A stretch of DNA of 64,000 bases, taken from contig NZ_JAGSHX010000001.1 in assembly GCF_018138715.1 (NCBI RefSeq), positions 124,001 to 188,000 of the forward strand. The letters run 5' to 3'. The notes under the pieces are model-generated. The model saw only the letters and a list, made by a program, of their open reading frames with translations. It had not been told where the DNA came from and did not search any database. The translations under genes were made by a program, and so were the position numbers. This stretch comes from Streptomyces asiaticus (GTDB lineage Bacteria; Actinomycetota; Actinomycetes; Streptomycetales; Streptomycetaceae). Of the stretch, positions 15,923-23,840 are shown in pieces (the stretch's first letter is position 1; the number at the start of each line of letters is the position of its first letter).

Positions 15923-18187
15923 ATGGCGGAGTATCTGAGCCCCGGGGTCTACATCGAGGAGATCGATGCGGGCCCACGGCCGATCGCGGGGGTGAGCACC
16001 AGTACGGCCGGAATGGCCGGGGTCACCGCGCGCGGTCCGTACACCGGCAAGCCCAAACTGGTCACCAACTTCCTGGAGTTCCAGAACACCTTCGGCGGAT
16101 TCCTCCGCGAGCCGGATCCGCTGATCCGGGACACCTGGGCGAACGACCCGGCGGAAGGCGGCCGTTGGTGGCTGTTCCCGCTGGCCGTCAAGGGGTTCTT
16201 CGACAACGGCGGCCAGCGGCTGTACATCAAGCGGGTCGCCAGCAAGCAGGCGAGCCCGTCCTCGGGGGTGCTGGGCCACGGCCTGGTGAGCCCTGTCACC
16301 GGCGATGCCGCCAAGGGCGCCACCCGCCTGGAACTCGGCCATCTCATCGGGTTCTCCGGCGTCGGGCAGCAGATCCAGATTCTCCGCGGCGACGACCAGC
16401 AGTCGATCCACACCGCCGGTGTCGCCGCCTATGACGCCACCACCCACCGGATCGAGCTGGACGCCCAGCTGCCCGCCGAGGTCAGGGCGGGCCGCGGCGA
16501 CTACGTCCAGATCGGGGCGCGCAGCGCGGAGCAGACACTGGAGTTCGCCGCCGTCAGCCCCGGCTCATGGGGCGACGCGGTGCAGGTGCGGATCCAGCCG
16601 ATGGCCTCCGCCGCGCTGCCGGTGCTGCCGGATCCGCAGGAGGGCGGGCTGTTCGTCACCCGGCTGGCCGCGGACGCCGCCGCCGACAGCGAGACGGTCG
16701 AGGTCGCCGCGGTGACCGGACTCGACCCCGATGAGCTGCCGTCCGACGTGTGGGTGCAGATCGGCTCGGGCCGCTTCAAGGTCCAGGTCAGCCAGCCGGC
16801 GGACGGAAAGGTCACGCTGACCCTGCCGTCCGGCGCCACCCATGAGGCGTGGCGCGGTGGACTGCTGGTGCGCCGGGTGCGCCGGGGCAACACCTCGGCG
16901 GGGACAACGCTGCGGGTCGGCGGGGCGAGCCGGCTCTACGAGGGCGCCGTCGTCCAGCTCGACGACGGCACCCATCTGACCATCCGCACCGTCGAATCGG
17001 TCGCCGCGGATGTCGTCACCCTCGACGCGAACGTGCCCGGGACGCTGTTCGAGACCGATCGGGTGCAGCTGATCGAGGCGCAGGTGGACGCCAGGTTCAC
17101 CGATCCGTCCGGGGCCGTGGAGACCGAGACCCACCGCAACCTCCGGCTCACCGGCGACACACCGGCCAACCTGGTGACCACCCTGGCCGGCCGCTCCCGG
17201 CTGGTGCGGGCGACCGCGCTGGGCGCCCTGTCCACCGACCCGACGAAGTTCCCCCTGCCCGCCGTCGGATCCTGGCTGACGCTGGGAGACGGGGACGACG
17301 CCTACGGGACCCTGAGCGTGGCCGACTTCGTCGGCGAGGACGGCGGCAGCGGCAAGCGCACCGGGATCGCGGCGCTCGAGGACATCGACGAGGTGGCCGT
17401 CTGTGCCGTGCCCGGCATGTGGTCCGGGACGGTGGAATCGGCCCTGGTCACCCACTGCGAGCTGCTCAAGGACCGGTTCGCGATCCTCGATCCGCAGGAC
17501 GGCCTGGACATCGAGGACGTCCAGGCGTTCCGCGAGCGGTTCGACACCAAGTACGCCGCGCTCTACCACCCGTGGCTGGTCACCCGCGACCTGTCGGCGG
17601 ACCGCGACGTCGAGGTGCCGCCCTCGGGCCACATGGCCGGGATCTACGCGCGTGTCGATGTGGAGCGGGGGGTGCACAAGGCACCGGCCAACGCGGTCAT
17701 CCGGGGCATCCGGCTGACCGACGGCATCGCCCAGGACATCACCAAGCGCCATCAGGACGTGCTCAACCCCAAGGGCATCAACGCGCTGCGGTTCTTCCCC
17801 GGGCTCGGCCACCGGGTCTGGGGCGCGCGCACGCTCTCCTCGGACAGCTCGTGGAAGTACGTCAACGTCCGGCGGCTGTTCCTCTATCTGGAGGAGTCGA
17901 TCGAGGAGGGCACCCAGTGGGTGGTGTTCGAGCCGAACGACGAGGCGCTGTGGTCCCTGGTCCGCCAGACGGTCACGAACTTCCTCACCACGGTCTGGCG
18001 CACCGGCGCACTCGCCGGCACCACCGCCGACGAGGCGTTCTTCGTCGCCTGTGACCGCACCACGATGACCGAGGACGACCTGGCCAACGGCCGGCTCATC
18101 TGTGTCATCGGCGTCGCGCCGGTCTTCCCGGCGGAGTTCGTGATCTTCCGGATCCAGCAGAAGACCCGCGAGACCCAACTCGCCTGA
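15923..18187 (+). CDS. Contractile tail sheath protein with large beta insertions
   Basis: This 754-aa sheath subunit wraps the inner tube and contracts to drive it. The N-terminus (YLSPGVYIEEIDAGPRPIAGV) and C-terminus (WRTGALAGTTADEAFFVACD and a final strand AEFVIFRIQQ) are the classic sheath handshake ends. The central domain includes GMWSGTVESALVTHCEL and HPANAVIRG-like KAPANAVIRGI. Typical eCIS sheaths are about 480-530 aa. This one carries roughly 240 extra residues as three beta-rich units at about residues 125-195, 215-300 and 300-390, of the pattern GATRLELG...VQI...ITLDAxLP. AAGGAG precedes the ATG and the gene begins after TAA, unlike most of the operon, which suggests strong independent translation. 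Confidence 0.93.
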   Translation: MAEYLSPGVYIEEIDAGPRPIAGVSTSTAGMAGVTARGPYTGKPKLVTNFLEFQNTFGGFLREPDPLIRDTWANDPAEGGRWWLFPLAVKGFFDNGGQRLYIKRVASKQASPSSGVLGHGLVSPVTGDAAKGATRLELGHLIGFSGVGQQIQILRGDDQQSIHTAGVAAYDATTHRIELDAQLPAEVRAGRGDYVQIGARSAEQTLEFAAVSPGSWGDAVQVRIQPMASAALPVLPDPQEGGLFVTRLAADAAADSETVEVAAVTGLDPDELPSDVWVQIGSGRFKVQVSQPADGKVTLTLPSGATHEAWRGGLLVRRVRRGNTSAGTTLRVGGASRLYEGAVVQLDDGTHLTIRTVESVAADVVTLDANVPGTLFETDRVQLIEAQVDARFTDPSGAVETETHRNLRLTGDTPANLVTTLAGRSRLVRATALGALSTDPTKFPLPAVGSWLTLGDGDDAYGTLSVADFVGEDGGSGKRTGIAALEDIDEVAVCAVPGMWSGTVESALVTHCELLKDRFAILDPQDGLDIEDVQAFRERFDTKYAALYHPWLVTRDLSADRDVEVPPSGHMAGIYARVDVERGVHKAPANAVIRGIRLTDGIAQDITKRHQDVLNPKGINALRFFPGLGHRVWGARTLSSDSSWKYVNVRRLFLYLEESIEEGTQWVVFEPNDEALWSLVRQTVTNFLTTVWRTGALAGTTADEAFFVACDRTTMTEDDLANGRLICVIGVAPVFPAEFVIFRIQQKTRETQLA

Positions 18188-18206
18188 GTGCCCGAGGGAG
18201 TCCATC

Positions 18207-18662
18207 ATGCCGCCCGTGACCAGGGACGATCCATACGCGTCCTATAACTTCAAGATCTTCGTGTTCAACGTCAGCGACGACGGGCTCGCGGTGAGCGGGT
18301 CCTTCACCGAGGCCAGCGGGCTGGAGCTGGAGATCCCGCCGATCGAGTACCGCAACGGCAGCGAGGACATCACCGTCCGCAAGATCCCGGGGCTGAAGAA
18401 GTTCACCAACCTCACCTTCAAGCGCGGCATCACCGGCCACGCCGCCTTCTGGAAGTGGGTGGCCGACGCGCTCAACGGCACGGTGAAGCGCACCCACGGC
18501 TCCATCGTGCTGTGCGACGAGAACCGCAACGACGTGATGCGCTGGAACTTCGACCGCGGCTGGCCCACCAAGTACACCGGCCCGACGCTCAGCGCCACCA
18601 AGAACGAGATCGCCATGGAGACGCTCGTCCTGGCGGTCGAGAAGCTGGAGATCGAAACCTGA
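18207..18662 (+). CDS. Contractile tail tube protein (first copy)
   Basis: This 151-aa Hcp/gp19-like tube protein forms hexameric rings stacked into the inner tube. It matches the conserved phage-tail region family (TIGR02241 type): NFKIFVFNVSDDG, GSFTEASGLELEIPPIEYRNG, KIPGLKKFTNLTFKRGIT, WKWVADALNG, and a C-terminal strand EIAMETLVLAVEKLEIE. GAGGGAG precedes the ATG and the sheath gene lies immediately upstream, the usual order. A shorter-spaced second tube-like gene occurs at 20154, so this one is probably the main tube. Confidence 0.93.
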   Translation: MPPVTRDDPYASYNFKIFVFNVSDDGLAVSGSFTEASGLELEIPPIEYRNGSEDITVRKIPGLKKFTNLTFKRGITGHAAFWKWVADALNGTVKRTHGSIVLCDENRNDVMRWNFDRGWPTKYTGPTLSATKNEIAMETLVLAVEKLEIET

Positions 18663-18663
18663 C

Positions 18664-20157
18664 ATGGCAGGCGAAGCGCTCCCCGGAGTATCCCTCGCGT
18701 GTCCGCCACGCGGCTCCGACACCGAGCCGCTGCGCACCGACGTGGCGGCGTTCCTCGGCCGGCTCCGCCGCGGCCCGGTCGGCACTCCCGTGCGCGTGGA
18801 GAGCTGGAACGACGTCGTGGGCACCTTCGGGCCGCCGGAGGGCGCCTTCGCCACCCCGTACGCACTGCGCGGCTTCTTCGAGAACGGCGGCCGCACCGCC
18901 TGGGTGCTCCGCGTGTCCGGGCCGGCCACCACGGCCCGGACGGCGTGGACGGTCGGGCCGCTGAGCGGATGGGACGCCACGGGCTACCAGGTGGTGGCCA
19001 CCAGCCCGGGAGCCTGGGCCAACGGCGGGCGCGTCGCCGTCCGTTACCAGGCCAGCACCGTCGCCGGACCGCCCACCGTGGGCGTACGGATCATGATGCC
19101 CGGCGAGCCGCCCGAGACCTTTCCCGGGCTGCCGCTCGCCGGCCTGGCCGACCGGCTCACCGGATCCCGCTACATCCGGCTGGTCCCGGACGGGCCGCCA
19201 CCGCCGCCGGGGCGGCCCGGCCCGATCTCGATGTCCTGGGACCTGACGCTCGCGGGCGGCGCCGACGCCGCGCCCACCCGCGCGGCGTACTCGGACGCCG
19301 TGACCGTACAGGCCGAACTGCCGGAACCGGCGCTGGTGGCGCTGCCGGACCTGGGTACGGACCTGTCCGGCGCCGCGCACACCGACATGGTGCTCGAACT
19401 GCTGCGGAGCGTGGAGCCGTCGCACGACCGCCTCGCCGTTCTGGACGTGCCGTCCGCGCTGTCCTCCGTGGACCAGGTGGTGGACTGGGTGGGCTCCCTG
19501 GCGGCCACCGGCGACAGCCAGTTGCTCGGCTGCGCCGCCGTCTACCACCCGCCGCTGCGCACCCCCGACGGGCAGGACCTGCGCACCGTCCCGGCGTCCG
19601 GGCACGTCCTGGGCGTCATCGCGCGCCTCGACGGCGAGCGCGGGGCGCACCACACACCCGCGAACGCCGTGCTTCTGGAGGCGGTCGACCTCGCCACCGA
19701 ATACCCCGAGCCGCAGCAGGTCCGGCTGTTCGACGCGGGGATCGACCTGATCCGGTGCACCCGGGGGCGAGGGCTGATGGTGTGGGGCGGGCGCACCCTG
19801 TCCGCCGACCCGGGCACCCGCTACATCGCCCACCGCAGGCTGGTGCATCTGCTGGTGCGCGCGATCCGGCGGGCGGCGAGCCCGCTGGTGTTCGACGTCA
19901 ACTCGGCAGAGCTGCGGCTGACGTTGGTACGGGCGCTGACCTCCGTGCTCCTGTCGGCCTTCCGGGCCGGGGCGCTCGCCGGGGCCCGGCCCGAGCAGGC
20001 GTTCCGGGTGGTGTGCGACGACACCAACAACCCGCCCGAGCAGGACCCGGGGCACCTGGTCTGCGAGATCGCGGTGGCCCCGGCCGTCCCCATGGAGTTC
20101 ATCCGGCTGCGTCTCGTACTCGGCCAGGACCGAGGTCTGGAGGTGATCGAGGCGTGA
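18664..20157 (+). CDS. Second tail sheath-family protein
   Basis: This 497-aa sheath homologue lacks the large beta insertions of the first sheath. The N-terminus lacks the canonical 'PGVYvEE' arm, having ALPGVSLACPPRGSDTEPLRTDVA instead, followed by GFFENGGRTAWVLRV. The C-terminus is sheath-like (LTSVLLSAFRAGALAGARPEQAFRV and VPMEFIRLRLVL). Loss of the N-terminal linker motif would limit handshake polymerisation, so it may form a specialised ring, for example next to the baseplate, rather than the main sheath (inference). It starts 2 bp after the tube gene with little Shine-Dalgarno, so translation is probably coupled. Confidence 0.85.
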   Translation: MAGEALPGVSLACPPRGSDTEPLRTDVAAFLGRLRRGPVGTPVRVESWNDVVGTFGPPEGAFATPYALRGFFENGGRTAWVLRVSGPATTARTAWTVGPLSGWDATGYQVVATSPGAWANGGRVAVRYQASTVAGPPTVGVRIMMPGEPPETFPGLPLAGLADRLTGSRYIRLVPDGPPPPPGRPGPISMSWDLTLAGGADAAPTRAAYSDAVTVQAELPEPALVALPDLGTDLSGAAHTDMVLELLRSVEPSHDRLAVLDVPSALSSVDQVVDWVGSLAATGDSQLLGCAAVYHPPLRTPDGQDLRTVPASGHVLGVIARLDGERGAHHTPANAVLLEAVDLATEYPEPQQVRLFDAGIDLIRCTRGRGLMVWGGRTLSADPGTRYIAHRRLVHLLVRAIRRAASPLVFDVNSAELRLTLVRALTSVLLSAFRAGALAGARPEQAFRVVCDDTNNPPEQDPGHLVCEIAVAPAVPMEFIRLRLVLGQDRGLEVIEA

Positions 20158-20672
20158 GCCTGGATCCGCTGCCCAAATACCGCTTCCTGGTCACCCTCGA
20201 CCCCGGCGACGCGTATCTGCCCGCCGCGCAGGCGCTGCTGCTGCCACTGGCCGCCTCCGGCGCGTTCCAGGAGGTCACCGGGCTCGGCGCGCAGCTGGAG
20301 GTGACGAGCTACCCGGAGGGCGGGCGCAACGACTCGGTCCACCAACTGCCGCTGCGCCACTCCTGGAACCGGATCACGCTCAAGCGCGGCGTGGTGCGCG
20401 ACCCGGGGCTGTGGTCCTGGTACCAGGCCGGGCTCGCCGACTCGCTGGGCGCCCGCCGCGACGGCGCGGTGATCGTGCTCGGCCCGGACGGGGCGCCCGG
20501 TGCGGCCTGGGCCTTCCACGGCGGGCTCGCCGCCAAGTGGACCGGCCCGGATCTGCACGGGGAGCAGAACGCGATCGCCATCGAGTCGCTGGAGATCGCG
20601 CACGAGGGGCTGACGAAGGTCGTGCAGGACGCCGCGGCGAGCGCCTTGCCGCGCCAGATCCAAGGGAGGTGA
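20154..20672 (+). CDS. Second tail tube-family protein
   Basis: This 172-aa tube homologue starts at a GTG that overlaps the stop of the second sheath gene (GTGA at 20154-20157). It keeps the family pattern: YRFLVTLDPGDAYLPAAQ, GAFQEVTGLGAQLEVTSYPEGG, the RHSWNRITLKRGVVRD strand, LWSWYQAGLADSL, and NAIAIESLEIAHEGL at the end. In other contractile systems second tube proteins form the tube-initiating layer between the hub and the main tube; here the pairing with a second sheath supports such an adaptor role. It is more diverged than the copy at 18207. Confidence 0.85.
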   Translation: MSLDPLPKYRFLVTLDPGDAYLPAAQALLLPLAASGAFQEVTGLGAQLEVTSYPEGGRNDSVHQLPLRHSWNRITLKRGVVRDPGLWSWYQAGLADSLGARRDGAVIVLGPDGAPGAAWAFHGGLAAKWTGPDLHGEQNAIAIESLEIAHEGLTKVVQDAAASALPRQIQGR

Positions 20673-20677
20673 CCGAG

Positions 20678-20863
20678 GTGCCGAAGGTGACCATTCACCA
20701 CCTCGAGGTCCGGTTCCAGGTGGACGGCGACGACGGCGCCGTGTTCACCCGCCTGTTCAACCAGCACATCCAGGCGTGGGCGAAGTTGTACGAGGACCAG
20801 TGCGCACGCGCCAAACACACCGAGACCGAACGGCGCTTCGGCGACGCGGAGGGCGATTCATGA
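20678..20863 (+). CDS. Small CIS adaptor protein (61 aa)
   Basis: This short gene lies between the second tube and the LysM protein, the slot where eCIS operons often carry a 50-60-aa gene (DUF5908/Afp6-like or DUF6760-like). The protein has a beta strand PKVTIHHLEVRFQVD and a long charged helix AVFTRLFNQHIQAWAKLYED. The GTG at 20678 is chosen because AAGGGAG lies 9 nt upstream; a GTG at 20669 would overlap the Shine-Dalgarno sequence itself. The next gene overlaps by ATGA. The exact family is not certain. Confidence 0.7.
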   Translation: MPKVTIHHLEVRFQVDGDDGAVFTRLFNQHIQAWAKLYEDQCARAKHTETERRFGDAEGDS

Positions 20864-21531
20864 GTGTGACGCCCGTGTCCTTCGCCCGGCAGGGTGCCGC
20901 CCGGGCCCGGCTGGAGATCGTCCGGCCGGTGATCGCCGACGAGCGGCAGCGGCGGATCCCGCTGCGGTTCAACCCCACCGACTACAAGCTGAGCAAGAGC
21001 AACACCTTCGCCGAGATCACCATCCCCGGCCTGGAGACACCGCCCCTGCAATACGTCCGCGGCGGCACGGAGACCCTCACCGTGCAGGCGCTGGTGGACA
21101 CCTCCGACACCCTGGAGAACGTACGGAAGTCCTACGTCAACGCGGTGCGCAACCTGCTGCGGCCCGACAGCCGCGAACACGCGCCACCGGTCGTGCGGTT
21201 CGTCTGGGACGAGGAGGTCTTCACCGGCGTCGTGGAGAAGCTGGACGTCAACTACCAGCTGTTCCGGCCGGACGGCGTGCCGCTGCGGGCCATGCTGGAC
21301 CTCTCGCTCAAGGAGTTCCGCACCGCCGCCGCGCAGGTCGCCGAGACGCCCCGCTCGTCGCCCACGGTGGAGAAGAGCTATGTGGTGCGCCGCGGCGACA
21401 CCCTCAGCTCCATCTCCGCCGCGCTGTACCGGCGGCCCGACGCCTGGCGGGAGCTGGCGCGCGCCAATGGCATCAGCGACCCACGGGACCTGCGGCCGGG
21501 CCGGGTGCTGACCGTGCCCCGGCTGGCGTGA
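20860..21531 (+). CDS. LysM-containing baseplate/tube-initiator protein (Afp7-like)
   Basis: This 223-aa protein has an N-terminal CIS tube-initiator domain (IPLRFNPTDYKLSKSNTFAEITIPGL, QYVRGGTETLTVQALVDT and VRFVWDEEVFTGVVEKLDV). A C-terminal LysM motif follows at about residues 172-223 (YVVRRGDTLSSISAALYRRPDAW ... LRPGRVLTVPRL). It corresponds to Afp7/gp53-type baseplate proteins, which bridge the first tube layer to the spike hub. LysM here is structural within the particle rather than evidence for cell-wall binding in this context (family knowledge). It overlaps the upstream small gene by ATGA, and GAGGAG follows for the hub gene. Confidence 0.9.
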   Translation: MSVTPVSFARQGAARARLEIVRPVIADERQRRIPLRFNPTDYKLSKSNTFAEITIPGLETPPLQYVRGGTETLTVQALVDTSDTLENVRKSYVNAVRNLLRPDSREHAPPVVRFVWDEEVFTGVVEKLDVNYQLFRPDGVPLRAMLDLSLKEFRTAAAQVAETPRSSPTVEKSYVVRRGDTLSSISAALYRRPDAWRELARANGISDPRDLRPGRVLTVPRLA

Positions 21532-21541
21532 GGAGCGCGCG

Positions 21542-22723
21542 ATGAGCACCCCCACCCCCGAGGTCGCCTCGCCCGACCGGTACGCGCCCGAGTTCGATGT
21601 GCGCATCGAGGGCCTGGAGATGGACCCGTCCACCAAGAACGACATCATCGACATCAAGGTGAACCGGGACATCGACGAGCTGTCCGGCTTCGATCTCACC
21701 CTGAACAACTGGGACGACGCCAATCTGCGGTTCAAGCACAGCGATTCGCCGCGCTTCCGGCTCGGCGGCCGGGTCTCGGTCCGGCTCGGCTACGCCGACA
21801 AGCTGCTCACCGTCGCCACCGGGACCATCTCCACGCTCAGCCCGAAGTTCACCGACGGCGCGTCGCCCACCGTCCAGGTCAGTGGCGTGGACGGGCTGCT
21901 GCGGCTCAAGGACCGCAAGCCCACCGAGAACGAGACCAAGATCTACCGCAATCTGCCGGACTGGCGCATCGCCGAGCAGATCGCCCAGCGCAACCACCTG
22001 CGCATCGAGGTCACCCGGGAAGGGCCCACCCATGACGTGGTGGTGCAGAAGAACCAGGACGACGCGACGTTCCTGCTGGAGCGGGCCAAGCGGCTGGACT
22101 TCGACTGCTACATCCTGCCGGACGCGAGGACCGGCGAGGACACGCTGTACTTCACCAAGCCGACCGACGGCCGCGACGGCCGCCCGATCCGGCTGTACCG
22201 GCTGGCGTACGCACCGGGGCTGAGCACCGGCCCCACCGGCCGGCCCGAGGGGCTGGTCCCCAACCTGATGGAGTTCACCCCCACCCTGACCGTCTCCCAG
22301 CAGGTCAGCAAGGTCACCGTGCGCGGCTGGGACCCTCGCACCAAACAGGCGATCGCGTTCACCGCGACCGCCGAGAACCTCCCGGCCGGGCAGAACACGG
22401 CCGACGGGCAGAGCGGGCCGCAGGTCGCCGAGTCCACCCTCCAGGGCCGCCAGGAGGTCGTGGTGGACGCACCGGTCGGCAGCGACCAGGAGGCCCGCGA
22501 ACTGGCGATCAGCCTGCTGCGCGAGCGGGCGTATGAGTTCATCACCGCGACCGGCAAGGTGGCGGGCCTGCCCGAGCTGCGGCCCGGCGACAACCTGGAG
22601 ATCTACGGCCTCGGCCACCGCTTCTCGGGCACCTACTTCGTCAAGCGGGTCGAGCACACCCTCAACACCAGTGGTTTCTTCACCCAGTTCACCGGACGGC
22701 GGATCCATCAGGGGGACCAGTGA
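21542..22723 (+). CDS. Spike hub protein, phage late control D (gpD) family
   Basis: This 393-aa hub forms the trimeric platform between tube and spike. It matches the gpD/gp27 half of VgrG: YAPEFDVRIEGLEMDPST, SGFDLTLNNWDDANLRF, RVSVRLGYADKLLTVATGTI, the VQVSGVDGLLRLKDRK strand, an adhesin-like WRIAEQIAQRNHLRIEV, and FLLERAKRLDFDCYI. The C-terminal region has the typical ELRPGDNLEIYGLGHRFSGTYFVKRVEH. In many actinobacterial CIS the hub and spike are fused as a VgrG-like protein. Here the spike is a separate gene that overlaps the stop codon by GTGA. Confidence 0.92.
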   Translation: MSTPTPEVASPDRYAPEFDVRIEGLEMDPSTKNDIIDIKVNRDIDELSGFDLTLNNWDDANLRFKHSDSPRFRLGGRVSVRLGYADKLLTVATGTISTLSPKFTDGASPTVQVSGVDGLLRLKDRKPTENETKIYRNLPDWRIAEQIAQRNHLRIEVTREGPTHDVVVQKNQDDATFLLERAKRLDFDCYILPDARTGEDTLYFTKPTDGRDGRPIRLYRLAYAPGLSTGPTGRPEGLVPNLMEFTPTLTVSQQVSKVTVRGWDPRTKQAIAFTATAENLPAGQNTADGQSGPQVAESTLQGRQEVVVDAPVGSDQEARELAISLLRERAYEFITATGKVAGLPELRPGDNLEIYGLGHRFSGTYFVKRVEHTLNTSGFFTQFTGRRIHQGDQ

Positions 22724-23421
22724 CCATGAGGGGCACGCCACGCGCCCGCTCCACCGACAAGCGCTACTACGGCGTGGTCGAGGCGCTCGTCGTGGAGAAC
22801 GAGGGCGACGACGAGGGCCAGGTCAAGCTGAAGTTCCCGTGGTTCGACGACACCACGGTCACCGACTGGGTCCGGGTCAGCCAGCTGTACGCGGGAGGCG
22901 GCTACGGCTCGGTGTTCGTCCCCGAGAAGGGCGATGAGGTGCTCGTGGCCTTCGTGCACGGGGACATGCGGTACCCGATCGTGCTGGGCGGCCTCTACAA
23001 CGGCGAGGACAAGCCGCCGACCGCCCGCACCGAAGGCCGCGACCAGAAGGTCATCCGGACCCGGCACGGCCATGAGGTGCTCCTGGACGACACCCAGTCC
23101 AAGGCCGCCGTGCGGATCACCTCCGCCGCCGGACACGTCGTGGAACTGGACGACCAGGGCAAGGCCATCCGCATCACCGCCGCCGAGGGCGGCAGCGTCA
23201 CCGTGACCGCGCAGGGCGAGATCACCCTCAAGGCACCCAAGCTGACGGTCGATTCCCCGTCCATCGACCTCGGCGGCGGTGCCACCGAGCCGCTTGTGCT
23301 CGGCAACGCGCTGCTCCAGGCGTTCAACACCCACACCCACCCCTCCGCCGCCGGGCCCACCGGCCCGCCCGCCCCGCCGCTCACCCCCGCCGTGCTGGCC
23401 AAGAAGGCGAGGACGGCATGA
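22720..23421 (+). CDS. Central spike protein, baseplate assembly protein V (gp5/VgrG OB-fold)
   Basis: This 233-aa protein has an OB-fold followed by a beta-helix tip. The OB part is YYGVVEALVVENEGDDEGQVKLKFPWFDD, WVRVSQLYAGGGYGSVFVPEKGDEVLVAFVHGD and YPIVLGGLYNGEDKPP. Residues 100-175 have repeating beta strands (VVELDDQGKAIRITAAEGGSVTVTAQGEITLKAP) as in gpV spikes. The end, HTHPSAAGPTGPPAPP, has the H-T-H-P motif common at gpV C-termini. The start is GTG at 22720 (overlap) or ATG at 22726. No PAAR protein was seen after it, so the tip may be unsharpened or sharpened in trans. Confidence 0.9.
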   Translation: MTMRGTPRARSTDKRYYGVVEALVVENEGDDEGQVKLKFPWFDDTTVTDWVRVSQLYAGGGYGSVFVPEKGDEVLVAFVHGDMRYPIVLGGLYNGEDKPPTARTEGRDQKVIRTRHGHEVLLDDTQSKAAVRITSAAGHVVELDDQGKAIRITAAEGGSVTVTAQGEITLKAPKLTVDSPSIDLGGGATEPLVLGNALLQAFNTHTHPSAAGPTGPPAPPLTPAVLAKKARTA

Positions 23422-23840
23422 GCGAGGAGTTCCTCGGAACCGGCTGGCGGTTCCCGATCCTGCCCGACGCGTCCGGGCGGCTCGGCTACGCCGTCGGCGA
23501 GGAGAGCATCGAGCACTGTCTGCGGGCGCTGCTGCTCACCGGCACCGGCGAGCGGGTGATGCGCCCCGAACTGGGCACCCGCGCCCAGGAGTTGGTGTTC
23601 GCGCCCGGCAGTGTGCAGAACCTGCGCGACCTGGAGCAGTCGATCGCCGTCGCGGTCCGCGACCATGAGCCGCGGGTGGAACTGGAGGAGGTCCGCGCGG
23701 AGGCCGACCCGGCCGACGAGTCCCGGATCACCGTCTCGGTCGTCTACCGCATCCGGCGCAGCAACACCAAGGCCAACCTGGTGTTCCCGTTCTACACCGG
23801 GCTGACCGGACCCACGGGATCCACCGGGGGCACCCCATGA
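23418..23840 (+). CDS. GPW/gp25 baseplate wedge protein
   Basis: This 140-aa protein of the gp25-like family nucleates sheath assembly at the baseplate. The diagnostic pattern is present: GTGWRFPILPDASGRLGYAVGEESIEHCLRALLLTGTGERVMRPELGTRAQELVF (given here only as a guide in parts: WRFPIL, ERVMRPELGTRAQELVF), then SIAVAVRDHEPRVELEEV. The E-R-x-M-x-P-x-x-G motif is the EPR-like core shared with gp25. It overlaps the spike gene and the following baseplate-J gene by ATGA at both ends, as expected for stoichiometric wedge subunits. Confidence 0.94.
   Translation: MSEEFLGTGWRFPILPDASGRLGYAVGEESIEHCLRALLLTGTGERVMRPELGTRAQELVFAPGSVQNLRDLEQSIAVAVRDHEPRVELEEVRAEADPADESRITVSVVYRIRRSNTKANLVFPFYTGLTGPTGSTGGTP

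Noticed and set aside
21360..21531. LysM domain as evidence of a cell-wall hydrolase
   Set aside because: The rest of the protein is a CIS tube-initiator domain and LysM is normal in that baseplate family.
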